From positions 62,001 to 126,000 of the forward strand of contig JAVJNS010000007.1 of the NCBI GenBank assembly GCA_040217155.1: a stretch of 64,000 nt of DNA. Direction: 5' to 3'. Below are positions 1 through 7,828 of this stretch, in pieces; positions within the stretch are counted from its first letter, which is position 1; every line of letters starts with the position of its first letter. Source of the DNA: Pelagibius sp040217155 (GTDB taxonomy: Bacteria > Pseudomonadota > Alphaproteobacteria > Kiloniellales > Kiloniellaceae). The position numbers and the translations under genes are program-made. The notes below the pieces were generated by a model that searched no databases, was not told the DNA's origin, and saw only the letters and a list, made by a program, of their open reading frames with translations.

Positions 1-201
1 GCCATCAACCTGCAGACCAGCTTCCTGACGCCGCCCTTCGGTTTCTCGCTGTTCTATCTGCGCGGCGCGGCCCCCAAGGAGATCACCACCGGCCAGATCT
101 ATGCCGGCGTCCTGCCCTTCATCGGCCTGCAGATTCTCGGCATGGCATTGCTGTGGCTGTGGCAGCCGCTGGCGACGGCCGTGCCGGACTGGCTGTTTTA
201 G
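1..201 (+). CDS. TRAP transporter large permease (DctM-type), C-terminal end
   Basis: Partial gene: the open frame enters from the left edge and ends at a TAG at 199-201, leaving the last 66 residues. It contains the motif NLQTSFLTPPFGFSLFYLRG, which is characteristic of the C-terminal part of DctM/TRAP large permeases, followed by a hydrophobic helix (about residues 37-58) and a short tail. The family forms the large membrane subunit of tripartite ATP-independent periplasmic transporters for organic acids and related small solutes. The binding protein and small permease should lie upstream, outside the window, so the substrate cannot be told. Confidence 0.85.
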   Translation, partial: AINLQTSFLTPPFGFSLFYLRGAAPKEITTGQIYAGVLPFIGLQILGMALLWLWQPLATAVPDWLF

Positions 202-337
202 GGGCTCCCCTCGACGGTTTCCGCCAAGGCCACAGCCTTGTCACAGCGCCACTTTGGGATGATATCTACTTCTTCTGGGTCAATAGGGGAAGCCGCGCGG
301 CGCCGCTGCGGCACCATCACCCAATGAGGTCGAACCG

Positions 338-532
338 ATGCTCCGTACGATTGCCGCCGTCTCCGCCTTGGGCTTGCTGGCGCTGGTGCTGATGGTGACC
401 CTGATCGGCGGCCCGGAAGGGCCCGGCGCGCTGCGCAATGCCAACACCGGGGAGCCGATCACTCTGGAAGCGGTTCAGCGCGACCTCATTTGGCACCGCG
501 ATACCGCCGAGAAGCTGCGGCAACTCGACTAG
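338..532 (+). CDS. small membrane-anchored protein of unknown function
   Basis: 64-residue protein with one N-terminal hydrophobic segment (about residues 5-25), which suggests a membrane anchor or uncleaved signal. Its last 30 residues resemble the end of the next gene (696-1178): both have N-x-x-TGE, then TL, a Val, and W-x-RDTAE-x-LRQL. Shared, similarly placed motifs in two adjacent genes argue that this short frame is real. It starts at an ATG about 135 bases after the permease stop. I do not recognise the family. Function unknown. Confidence 0.55.
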   Translation: MLRTIAAVSALGLLALVLMVTLIGGPEGPGALRNANTGEPITLEAVQRDLIWHRDTAEKLRQLD

Positions 533-695
533 CCGTCCCCCCCGCACGACTTCTTAACGTTCTATCAACCATTTGAGTCACAGAAATGACTCACACGGTC
601 AACGCTCGCTAACCCTATTTTGCTGGCGAACCGTCTGGCGCGCGTGGCTCCCGAGTCGCCCGGGTCTGGCAGACAGGACAATCGGGAGAGGTGGT

Positions 696-1178
696 TTGCG
701 CCTTAGAGAAACTGTTTCAGCCTGCGCCATCGCGGCGTTGGCCATGGTGTTTTCGGTTCAGCAGGGTGCTGACGGACCCCTTGTCGTCTACAAGCTGAAA
801 GTTCCTGAAGCGGCCCGTGCCGCCACGCCCGCAGGGACATTCGGCCGGATCGTTCGGCCGCTGCCGGAGGCGGCGTCTCCCCGGCTCAGTCCGCTCCGGC
901 CCACGATCCTGGGCACCGTCGTCATGCCGGCCCCGCAGCGCGCCTCCACAAGCCCGGCGCCGCCATCTTCCACGGCGGTCCCGGACCAGGGACCGTCTGA
1001 AACGTTCACCTTCGGCCGCCTCTACGAGGAAGTGGATGACCTGACCGTCGACGACACCGGCATGACGAACTGGTCGACCGGTGAAACCGTGACCCTGCAG
1101 GAAGTGAACGACGCCGTGGCCTGGCGCCGCGACACCGCGGAAAGGCTGCGCCAACTGCCCGTGGGCCCGCGCTTCTGA
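696..1178 (+). CDS. membrane-anchored or exported protein of unknown function sharing a C-terminal motif with its neighbour
   Basis: I place the start at TTG 696, preceded by the purine-rich GGGAGAGG at 684-691. This gives 160 residues whose N-terminus is a good hydrophobic signal or anchor (RLRETVSACAIAALAMVF). A longer frame opens at TTG 573, but its first 40 residues look non-coding. The middle is Pro/Ala/Ser-rich, like a flexible periplasmic linker. The C-terminus carries TGE-x-VTL and W-x-RDTAE-x-LRQL, as in the protein at 338-532. The pair looks like a local duplication, with this copy having gained a long linker. Function unknown. Confidence 0.55.
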   Translation: MRLRETVSACAIAALAMVFSVQQGADGPLVVYKLKVPEAARAATPAGTFGRIVRPLPEAASPRLSPLRPTILGTVVMPAPQRASTSPAPPSSTAVPDQGPSETFTFGRLYEEVDDLTVDDTGMTNWSTGETVTLQEVNDAVAWRRDTAERLRQLPVGPRF

Positions 1179-1275
1179 CGCCGGGTGAAGCGATCTTCGC
1201 AGATTGCCGACCATTTCGCTCTTGGGCCTGCTTCACTTGCTATCGGCGCGCCAAAAAGACCGATAAGCTGACCGC

Positions 1276-2049
1276 ATGGCCAGTCCGCGCAAACCGCGCC
1301 CGCGACCCGTTCGGACCCTTCTCGCCGCCGCTGCCCTAAGTCTTCTTCCGCAGGGCCCGGCAGCGGCGCTGGAGGACGTTCTGCTCGAACTGGTGCTCGC
1401 CGTCGACTGCTCCTCCAGCGTCAACGGCGAAGAATTCGCCTTGCAGATGCAGGGCATCGCCGGCGCCTTCGAAGATCCGGCCGTGCTGGCGGTCCTGGAG
1501 CGGAACGGCGGCTCCGGCATCGCCGTCAGCCTGCTGCAGTGGTCGAGCGCCGGGTCCCAGGCCGAGGCCATCGGCTGGACCCGCATCGACGGGATCGCCG
1601 ATGCCCTGGCCTTTGCCGACAGGGTCCGCGCCACCGAGCGCCTGGTGGTCGGCGGCGCCACCGCGCTCAGCAGTGCCATCGACACCGCGGTATTGTGGAC
1701 GCAGACCAACCGCTTCCGCGGCGCAAGAGTGGTGATCGATATCTCCGGCGACGGCCGCGGCAACGATGGCGGATCGCCGGCGATTTCCCGCGCCCTGGCC
1801 AATCGCGCCGGCGTCACCATCAACGGCCTGGCCATTCTGAACGAGGAACCGCAACTGGCGGGCTATTACCTGGCCGGCGTGGTCGGCGGTCCCGGCGCTT
1901 TCCTGCTGACAGCCGAGGACTTCGATGACTTCGCCGTCGCCATGCGCCGCAAGCTCTACTTCGAGATCGTCGGCCCGCCCATTGCCCAGATACCGCAAGA
2001 TATCCCACCGCACGCGCCGCAGATCGCGCGGTTTCCGGCTAAGTACTGA
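1276..2049 (+). CDS. DUF1194 (vWA-like) secreted protein
   Basis: 257 residues. The N-terminus is basic, then hydrophobic, and ends Gly-Pro-Ala-Ala-Ala, consistent with a Sec signal peptide. The mature part opens with VLAVDCSSSVNGEEF, a DxSxS metal-ion (MIDAS-type) motif of von Willebrand A folds, and continues with VVIDISGDGRGNDGG and NGLAI, the conserved core of DUF1194 proteins. Such proteins are presumed periplasmic and metal-binding; no activity is established. A second family member lies at 44770-45486. The stop is only 4 bases from the convergent LysR gene. Confidence 0.85.
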   Translation: MASPRKPRPRPVRTLLAAAALSLLPQGPAAALEDVLLELVLAVDCSSSVNGEEFALQMQGIAGAFEDPAVLAVLERNGGSGIAVSLLQWSSAGSQAEAIGWTRIDGIADALAFADRVRATERLVVGGATALSSAIDTAVLWTQTNRFRGARVVIDISGDGRGNDGGSPAISRALANRAGVTINGLAILNEEPQLAGYYLAGVVGGPGAFLLTAEDFDDFAVAMRRKLYFEIVGPPIAQIPQDIPPHAPQIARFPAKY

Positions 2050-2053
2050 CCCC

Positions 2054-2947
2054 TCAGCCTCCCTCGGCGCCGATCTGATCCATGATGAAATCGCGGAACA
2101 CGCGGACTTTCTCCCGTTCCAGGGCACCCGGCAGATAGACCAGATGGTAGGCCAGGTCGGTCAGCACGGTGACGTCGAAGGGCTTCACCAGGTTGCCGGC
2201 TTCGAGTTCGCGCTCCACTATCGACAGACGGCCAAGGGCGACGCCGGCACCGTCGATGGCCGACTGCAGAATGGCCGTGATGTCGTTCATCACCGGACCG
2301 CGGCGCGGGTTCAAGTCGCTCACCCCGGCAACCGCCAGCCACTGGGTCCAGCCGTCGTAGTCGTCTTCGTGCAGCAGAGTGTGGTGCCGCAGGTCGTCCG
2401 GGCACTTCAGCGGATGCTCACCTCTCAGCAACGCCGGACTGCAAACCGGTGTGTAGTCGACCCGCAGCATGAACTCGCTGGTGATGCCGTCCCAGCGGCC
2501 GGTGCCGAAGCGCACGGCGATGTCGACGTCGTCATAGCGCAGATCGCAGACCTGAACGGAATGGTGCACGCGCAAATCGATGTCGGGGTGCCGCTTCCAG
2601 AACTCGGGCAGCCGATAGACCAGCCACTTGGCGCCGAAGGCGGGCGTGACCGAGATCGACAGGGTCCGCGAGTCGTCGACGCCGCGCAGATCGCCGGCGG
2701 TCTCGGCAATGCGCGTGAAGGCCTCGTTCACCACCGGGAACAGCACCCGGCCCTGCTCGGTCAAAGCCAGCTTCCGGGTCATGCGCTTGAACAGCGCGTA
2801 GCCCAGATGTTCTTCCAGCGCCTTCACCTGATGGCTGACGGCGGCCTGGGTGACGTTCATCTCCGCCGCCGCCTTGGTGAAACTGAGGTGCCGGGCACCG
2901 GCCTCGAAGGCCCGCAAGGCGTTCAGCGGTGGGAGTTTTTTCTGCAT
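2054..2947 (-). CDS. LysR-family transcriptional regulator, GcvA type
   Basis: 297 residues. The N-terminal helix-turn-helix (about residues 6-65) contains LNALRAFEAGARHLSFTKAA and AVSHQVKALEEHLGYALF, typical of the GcvA subgroup. It is followed by a LysR substrate-binding domain (about 90-295). GcvA controls the glycine cleavage system in E. coli. Here it is transcribed away from a small gene at 3088 and lies near one-carbon and betaine genes, but the target cannot be read from the sequence. The usual LysR arrangement suggests autoregulation and control of the divergent gene. Start at ATG 2947, preceded by AAGG. Confidence 0.88.
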   Translation of the reverse strand: MQKKLPPLNALRAFEAGARHLSFTKAAAEMNVTQAAVSHQVKALEEHLGYALFKRMTRKLALTEQGRVLFPVVNEAFTRIAETAGDLRGVDDSRTLSISVTPAFGAKWLVYRLPEFWKRHPDIDLRVHHSVQVCDLRYDDVDIAVRFGTGRWDGITSEFMLRVDYTPVCSPALLRGEHPLKCPDDLRHHTLLHEDDYDGWTQWLAVAGVSDLNPRRGPVMNDITAILQSAIDGAGVALGRLSIVERELEAGNLVKPFDVTVLTDLAYHLVYLPGALEREKVRVFRDFIMDQIGAEGG

Positions 2948-3087
2948 CTCATATGCCTTAGTCCTGCTAATTCATATCATGAGAAAGCATCGTTTGTCGA
3001 AATTCGTGAAATCAATATCTTGGCTATATGAGCGGCGTTTCAAGAAACGCCAAGGAAACATAACCCCCAGTTCGGATGAGGAATATT

Positions 3088-3339
3088 ATGTCATACATCC
3101 TCTACAGCTCAATCGCCCGCGCCGGCGGCATCGATCTCTACCTGGGCACTGAGGCCCACTCGCACCCGCCGTACCATCCGCGCCGACGGCGGCGCAGCGG
3201 ACCCGGCAACCTTCAGCGGCTGCGCCGCTCGGCGGGCCGCGGCCTGATCCGTCTGGGGCAGGCCTTTTCAAGCTGGGGCACCAAGTGGGCGCCGACGGTC
3301 TGCAGCAGCGCAAGGCCAAGCCTGAAGCTGGTGCCATAG
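3088..3339 (+). CDS. small arginine-rich protein of unknown function
   Basis: 83 residues from ATG 3088. The Shine-Dalgarno-like GAGGAA at 3078-3083 favours this start over the in-frame ATG at 3076. The N-terminus MSYILYSSIARAGGIDLYLG looks structured, then come His/Pro residues and a run of five Arg (about residues 32-36), and an Arg-rich middle. The gene is divergent from the LysR regulator, with an AT-richer 140-base gap between them that could hold a shared promoter. I do not recognise a family. The high Arg content could reflect nucleic-acid or membrane binding, or the C-terminal half may be read-through of non-coding sequence. Confidence 0.4.
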   Translation: MSYILYSSIARAGGIDLYLGTEAHSHPPYHPRRRRRSGPGNLQRLRRSAGRGLIRLGQAFSSWGTKWAPTVCSSARPSLKLVP

Positions 3340-3416
3340 CGGCGTGACCCGACCGACTAAAGCACTTTGCGCCAGGGCCGGTTCAGATAAGGAACTGGCC
3401 CCCCCCGCGTATCGGT

Positions 3417-4115
3417 TCACGCCGCCGACGGCAGCCAGCGGACCAGGAATTGGCGCAGCCAGCCTTCCATCCCCGGATCGAATCGCGCGCAGCCGGCGAG
3501 CTGCTCGTCGCTGGCCTGGGCGCCGGGTTCGTCGAGCATGTGGGCGGCGTCGCGGATCCAGCGCAGCATCATGTCGCGCGAGACTTCCGGATGGAACTGG
3601 AGACCGTAGGCCGCTTCGCCAAAGCGGAAAGCCTGGTTGGGAAACACCGGGCCGGAGGCAAGAAGTTCAGCGCAGTCCGGCACATCGAAGCCCTCATTGT
3701 GCCACTGGTAGACATGCATGGATTGGCCGAGGAAGCCGTTGGCGGCCGGCGTCGGGTCGATCTTCACATAGCCGATTTGGTGCAGGCCGGCATCATGCCG
3801 CCAGACCTTCGCCCCCAGCGCCCGGGCCAGCATCTGGGCGCCCAGGCAGATGCCCAGGAAAGGGCGGCCGGCCTCCGTCCAGCGGCCGATCCACTCGATC
3901 TCGTCGCGGATGTAGGGAACGGTTTCGGCGTCATTGACACTCTCGGCGCCGCCATAGACGACGACACCGGCGTAGTCGCTGTCGACGGCTGGCAGGCGGT
4001 CGCCCTTGCCGGGCGAGCACCATTCGGTCCGGTAGCCCATTGCGCGTAGCAAGGCCGAGGCCCTGTCGTCGCGCTGGCCCACGGGGTGATCGATGAGCAG
4101 AATTGGCGGCTTCAT
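3417..4115 (-). CDS. type 1 glutamine amidotransferase
   Basis: 232 residues forming a single class I glutamine amidotransferase domain. The nucleophile elbow is GICLGAQ with Cys90. The catalytic His and Glu are in GLQFHPEVS (His175, Glu177). The oxyanion strand is VVYGGAES (about 52-59). This matches GuaA-like stand-alone amidotransferases that hydrolyse glutamine or act on gamma-glutamyl compounds such as gamma-glutamyl polyamines or methylamides. No synthetase partner is adjacent. Given the methylated-amine context, a role in gamma-glutamyl-methylamide or polyamine breakdown is possible but unproven. Confidence 0.88.
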   Translation of the reverse strand: MKPPILLIDHPVGQRDDRASALLRAMGYRTEWCSPGKGDRLPAVDSDYAGVVVYGGAESVNDAETVPYIRDEIEWIGRWTEAGRPFLGICLGAQMLARALGAKVWRHDAGLHQIGYVKIDPTPAANGFLGQSMHVYQWHNEGFDVPDCAELLASGPVFPNQAFRFGEAAYGLQFHPEVSRDMMLRWIRDAAHMLDEPGAQASDEQLAGCARFDPGMEGWLRQFLVRWLPSAA

Positions 4116-4184
4116 GGAGTCTCCCGGAACGGCATCAAATCTCTGCGAAAACCGACAGGCAATGCTTACTTCGCGGCTCCCAAT

Positions 4185-4895
4185 CTACTGACGCCGGGCG
4201 GCAAGGAAAGCCTCCATGTGGAGGCGGGCCTGGGGCCCGGGGTAGTGATACTCCCGCCCCACCGGGCAGGCACGCCGCGCGCGGCAACCGAGATCCATGC
4301 AGTCCACCCCCGCCGGCGCCGCGATATGTCCGGCGCAGGACGCCGCATCATAGCCCGACACCGTAAAGGCGCCGACCGGGCAGGCCGACAGGCAGGGTCT
4401 TCCGGCGCAGCTCTCACAAGGACTGGAACGAAGGTCGCGCGGCGGCAGCGGCAGTGCCGCTGCCAAGGCGATGGCGCCGCGGTAGGCGTGCCACAGGCCG
4501 TAGTCGGGATGGATGAGCATGCCCAGCGGCGAAGGTGCCACCGGCTCGGCGCGCCGCGCCCAGCGCAGGAAGGGCTGATAGGGCGGACCGCCGAACGGGA
4601 ACAGCGCCAGGGCGTCGAACGCCGCCGCCAGGCCGCCGATCATTCGCTCGCTCCAGCGGTTCAGAGGATCGCGCCGGCCGTCGTGAGCCTCCGGCGCCGA
4701 CCGGTAGCTGGGCCAGAAGCTGCCGCCCACGTTGCCGATCAGGATCAGCGTGCGGCTCTCCCGCCCCCCCGGCTGCGGCGGCACGGCGTCTTCGGCCGTG
4801 CAGGCAAAAGCACCGCGCGGCGTCAGGCCGAGATTTCGAATGGCCGCCTCGACGGCTTCCAGGGTGACGGCCGCGCCCTTCCCGGCCGCCTTCAA
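4185..4895 (-). CDS. 4Fe-4S ferredoxin-type protein with CblC/QueG-like N-terminal region
   Basis: 236 residues. The C-terminal half has cysteines at 160, 163, 168 and 172 (CxxCx4CxxxCP) and further ones at 187, 199, 204 and 210 (again CP), enough for one or two Fe-S clusters. Before them, residues 124-144 read LGMLIHPDYGLWHAYRGAI. This resembles, from memory, the IHP-x-FG-x-W-x-x-RG stretch of the cobalamin-processing protein CblC (MMACHC) and the corresponding stretch of epoxyqueuosine reductase QueG. The two families share a corrinoid-binding fold. It overlaps the upstream ycgN-like gene by 4 bases, so the two are translationally coupled. Cobalamin binding is inference. Confidence 0.72.
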   Translation of the reverse strand: MKAAGKGAAVTLEAVEAAIRNLGLTPRGAFACTAEDAVPPQPGGRESRTLILIGNVGGSFWPSYRSAPEAHDGRRDPLNRWSERMIGGLAAAFDALALFPFGGPPYQPFLRWARRAEPVAPSPLGMLIHPDYGLWHAYRGAIALAAALPLPPRDLRSSPCESCAGRPCLSACPVGAFTVSGYDAASCAGHIAAPAGVDCMDLGCRARRACPVGREYHYPGPQARLHMEAFLAARRQ

Positions 4896-5401
4896 GCCTC
4901 GGCCTCCTCGTCCTGATGCGGGTCGTCATAGGCCGTGGCGTCCAGGCAGGCGTCTTCAGACGTCGGCCAGTCGACAACGTGGTCTTCCAGGGCCTCATCC
5001 GGCACCCCGGTCTCCGACACCGCCCTGCCGCGCACCGAGATCCCCGCCCAGTGAACGCTCTCGGGGTCGCCGGTCACCAGGGGATGCCACCACGGCAGTC
5101 CCCTGCCCTCGTCCAGCCGCCGATAGGCGCAGGTCGGCGGCATGAAGCCGAGTTCGCCGACGTTCTGCGACGACAACTGGATGCAGTCGGGCACCACCGT
5201 GGAGCGATGGGCGTAGTCCGAGCAGCGGCAACTGCCGTGGTCGAGCAGATGGCAGGCCACGTCGGTGTGCGCGAAAGTGCCGTCGTCGGGCTCCTCCAGC
5301 TTGATCAGGCAGCAGCGCCCGCAGCCGTCGCAGAGGGATTCCCACTCGGCAGGCGTCATTTCCGAAAGGGTCTTGGTTTCCCAGAAGGGCTGGTCAGTCA
5401 T
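4892..5401 (-). CDS. YcgN/UPF0260 cysteine-cluster protein
   Basis: 169 residues. It starts with a WETKTL-x-EM motif and a cysteine cluster C24xxCxxCC31 (CDGCGRCC), then ACHLLD, CRCSDY, VPDC, PPTCAYR and LPWWHPL, the conserved signature of the YcgN family. The Cys-rich arrangement suggests metal or Fe-S binding (the wider family is called Fe-S/zinc oxidoreductase-like), but no biochemical role is settled. The 3' end overlaps the downstream ferredoxin-type gene by 4 bases. The C-terminus is acidic (DDPHQDEEAEA). Confidence 0.9.
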   Translation of the reverse strand: MTDQPFWETKTLSEMTPAEWESLCDGCGRCCLIKLEEPDDGTFAHTDVACHLLDHGSCRCSDYAHRSTVVPDCIQLSSQNVGELGFMPPTCAYRRLDEGRGLPWWHPLVTGDPESVHWAGISVRGRAVSETGVPDEALEDHVVDWPTSEDACLDATAYDDPHQDEEAEA

Positions 5402-5470
5402 GGCGCGAGACTAGCGGGCGGCAGGCAGCGTTCCAAGCGCCATCGCGCCGAGCCCGGCGGGCCGCCCGGT

Positions 5471-6988
5471 TCAGGCGGCGGGCCGCATCGAGCGGCGCGG
5501 CAGCAGGATATCGAAGCGCCGGCGAATGTCCGCATCCATGTCGTCGGGGATGACCTCCGGCCAGTGCTCGGCCAGGACCTTGCGGGCATGGTCGCGGGCG
5601 GCTTCGCGGATGTCGCGGCCGCCCTTCATCTCCCAGTCGTCGCGGCTGTCGCGGTTGAGCAGGCTGGGATAGAGGTACTCGCTGTTCATCAGCGAAAGCG
5701 TCTGCGCATGGCCGAGGAAATGGCCGGGCCCCTTGCAAACCTCGTCAATCACATCCAGCGACAGCGAGGCCTCGGTGACCTCGATGCCCTTGAGCATCCG
5801 CATGATCTCGCCATTGACGTCGTTGTCGATGACGTACTGCTCGTAGGCGACGGTCAGCAGACTCTCGAGGAAGCCGGCGGAGTGGTGGATGTAATTGGAG
5901 CCGGCCAGCGCCGCGGCGAGGCCGGTGATGCCCTTCTCGGCGCCGGCCTGGGCATCGGGCACCTTGGCGTCGGAGATGCCGGAGGAGTTGTAGAGCGGCA
6001 CCTCCAGGTACTGTGCGATCTGCGCACAGGCGGCGTTCAGCAGCGCGAACTCCGCCGAACCGCCGACGAAGGCGCCACTGCGCAGGTCGGCCTGGGCCGG
6101 CACGCAGCCCATGATCAGCGGGTGGCCGGGGTTCAACAGGTTGACATAGACGAAGCCGGAAAGCTGCTCGGCGGTGATCTGCACCAGCGTGCCGGCCAGG
6201 GCCGCGGGCGATGTCGCGCCGGCCTGGGGCGCCGAGGAGATCACCACCGGCAGCCTGTGAGCGACGATCTGGTCGAGAATCTCCACCGTCTCCGTGGCAT
6301 AGCGCAGCGGACTGACCGTCCAGCAATTGCTGTAGGAAATCAGCGGGCGGCGGTCGAAGGACTCGGCGCCGCCGGCGAGAATTTCGCCGAGAGCCCGCTG
6401 CTCCGCCACCTTCTCCGGAAAATAGGCGTTGGCCATGACATGCTTCCCGGTCGCCGAGAGGCAGGCGTAGAACTGGTTGATGTCGATCTGCTCGTTGGCG
6501 AGGTCGCGGGGCACCACCGGGCGCATGTAGAAGTGGATATGCTCCAGGGTGTCGCAGAGCCGGCCGATGTCGTAGTTGTCGGACAGCCGGGTCTCGCGCA
6601 CCTTGCCGTCGAGATCGAGGATCTTCACCGCCTGGCCGCCGGTGCCCATGTAGACGCGCTGGCCGCCGAGCAGCAGGTCGTGCTGCGGACTGCGTCCCGC
6701 CAGCAGAACCTCCCGCGCGGCGAGCTTCAGGGATGACTCGATAAGTTCATGACCGATGAAGACCCGGTCGGTGTCCTCGTCAATACGGCAACCGGCGGCG
6801 CGGAAGGTTTCGCGGCAAGGGCTGGCGGCCACCTGGATGCCGGTGCGTGCCAGCACCTCCTTGGCGGCATCGACAATCCGCGTTACTTCGGCGTCCCGTA
6901 GCGGCCGGTAACTGCCACCGGCCAGACCCGCGGGCGCCACCGCCGTGCGGGGTCGTACAGCGCCGCGTCCGCGACGATTACCTGCCAT
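5471..6988 (-). CDS. MttB-family (trimethylamine methyltransferase-like) protein, non-pyrrolysine, copy 1
   Basis: 505 residues from the ATG at 6988, which has AAAGGGCAGG upstream; an in-frame start at 7027 would add 13 residues. The body matches the MttB superfamily: a TIM-barrel corrinoid methyltransferase that moves a methyl from a quaternary or tertiary amine to a partner corrinoid protein. Conserved stretches include ISYSNCWTVSPLRY, VYVNLLNPGHPLIMGCVP, DAKVPDAQAGAEKG and the C-terminal GPGHFLGHAQTL. There is no in-frame TAG, so this is a pyrrolysine-free member, like the glycine betaine methyltransferase MtgB. The N-terminus is Arg/Gly-rich (GNRRGRGAVRPR). The corrinoid partner is encoded at 11292. 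The substrate is unknown; betaine is a reasonable guess. Confidence 0.88.
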   Translation of the reverse strand: MAGNRRGRGAVRPRTAVAPAGLAGGSYRPLRDAEVTRIVDAAKEVLARTGIQVAASPCRETFRAAGCRIDEDTDRVFIGHELIESSLKLAAREVLLAGRSPQHDLLLGGQRVYMGTGGQAVKILDLDGKVRETRLSDNYDIGRLCDTLEHIHFYMRPVVPRDLANEQIDINQFYACLSATGKHVMANAYFPEKVAEQRALGEILAGGAESFDRRPLISYSNCWTVSPLRYATETVEILDQIVAHRLPVVISSAPQAGATSPAALAGTLVQITAEQLSGFVYVNLLNPGHPLIMGCVPAQADLRSGAFVGGSAEFALLNAACAQIAQYLEVPLYNSSGISDAKVPDAQAGAEKGITGLAAALAGSNYIHHSAGFLESLLTVAYEQYVIDNDVNGEIMRMLKGIEVTEASLSLDVIDEVCKGPGHFLGHAQTLSLMNSEYLYPSLLNRDSRDDWEMKGGRDIREAARDHARKVLAEHWPEVIPDDMDADIRRRFDILLPRRSMRPAA

Positions 6989-7210
6989 TTCGGCCTGCCC
7001 TTTCGCTGCTGTTCCAAGCGCCGGCAAGCACCGGCGGCAGGGTCAAGTTCGCGTCCCTCGCGCCGCGGGGCTGTTCAGCATCCGACCGAAACTGTCGCAA
7101 GACAGAGTGCCCCGGCGGGCGCAACCTTGTTTTGTGAGCAGGTGCAGCATTGGGACGCTGGACGTCGCGACCGGGACTGAGATATAGTCGCCTCTGGCAG
7201 AGGACTTGTT

Positions 7211-7247
7211 GGCCCACCAACGAACCGCATCAGACGGTTCGGGGGCC
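7211..7247. promoter_or_regulatory. nested inverted repeat upstream of the marR-like gene
   Basis: CGAACCG (7221-7227) pairs perfectly with CGGTTCG (7235-7241) across a 7-base loop, inside an outer GGCCC/GGGCC pair (7211-7215 and 7243-7247). It lies 14 bases before the TTG at 7262. MarR regulators commonly bind palindromes over their own promoter, so this could be an autoregulatory operator, or a leader hairpin. Inference only. Confidence 0.4.
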
Positions 7248-7261
7248 TTGGAACCAAGAAT

Positions 7262-7759
7262 TTGAACACCTTGAGGGTGACCAACTTGTCCTGCAATCCA
7301 GAGAAAACCTCCCCCCTTGCCGCGTCAGACGGCCCGCCCGCGGCGCAAGACTTCGTCCTCGACGAACAGGTCGCGCACCTGCTGCGCCGGGCGCATCAAC
7401 GCGCTTCCGCCCTGTTCCTGACGGTGCTGGCCGACGCGCAACTGACGCCGACCCAATTCTTCGCCATGGCCCGCCTGCATGAAAAGGGGAAGCTGTCGCA
7501 GAACCGGCTCGGCCGGCTCGCCGCCATGGATCCCGCCACCATCCAGGGCGTCATCCGCCGCCTGCACGAGCGCGGCTACATCGTGCGGCTTGCCGATCCG
7601 ACCGATCGGCGGCGCATGGTGCTCAGTCTTTCGCCTCTCGGCCAGGAAACCGTGGCGCGGCTGCTGACGGACGCCAACAAGATCGGCGATGAGATCGTCG
7701 CACCGCTCGCGCCCGACGAGCGGTCGGTTTTCATCGGCCTGCTGAAAAAGTTGGTTTAG
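7262..7759 (+). CDS. MarR-family transcriptional regulator
   Basis: 165 residues from TTG 7262. TTG 7286, with GAGGGTG upstream, is an equally good start; no ATG is available. It has a winged helix-turn-helix: LTPTQFFAMARLHEKGKLSQ, then DPATIQGVIRRLHERGYI and the wing ADPTDRRRMVLSLSPLG (about residues 58-125). The recognition helix and D-x-R wing are typical of MarR. It lies between the MttB copy and korAB, transcribed toward korAB and away from MttB. MarR proteins usually repress neighbours in response to small ligands, so it is a candidate regulator of the methyltransferase or the oxidoreductase. Confidence 0.87.
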   Translation: MNTLRVTNLSCNPEKTSPLAASDGPPAAQDFVLDEQVAHLLRRAHQRASALFLTVLADAQLTPTQFFAMARLHEKGKLSQNRLGRLAAMDPATIQGVIRRLHERGYIVRLADPTDRRRMVLSLSPLGQETVARLLTDANKIGDEIVAPLAPDERSVFIGLLKKLV

Positions 7760-7777
7760 CGCCTTTCGCCCGGGAGT

Positions 7778-7811
7778 CCTTGCGGCCGCTTCGTCAGAAC
7801 CGGCCGCAAGG
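7778..7811. terminator. GC-rich hairpin between convergent genes
   Basis: CCTTGCGGCCG (7778-7788) and CGGCCGCAAGG (7801-7811) form a perfect 11-base-pair stem with a 12-base loop. It sits between the end of the marR-like gene (7759) and the end of korB (7829), which face each other, so it can terminate both transcripts. No strong T-run follows on either side. Confidence 0.6.
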
Positions 7812-7828
7812 CATTTCGGAGGCGGACT

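Noticed and set aside
5471..6988. Pyrrolysine-containing MttB
   Set aside because: The frame runs without an internal TAG in both MttB copies, and no pyl genes are present in the window.
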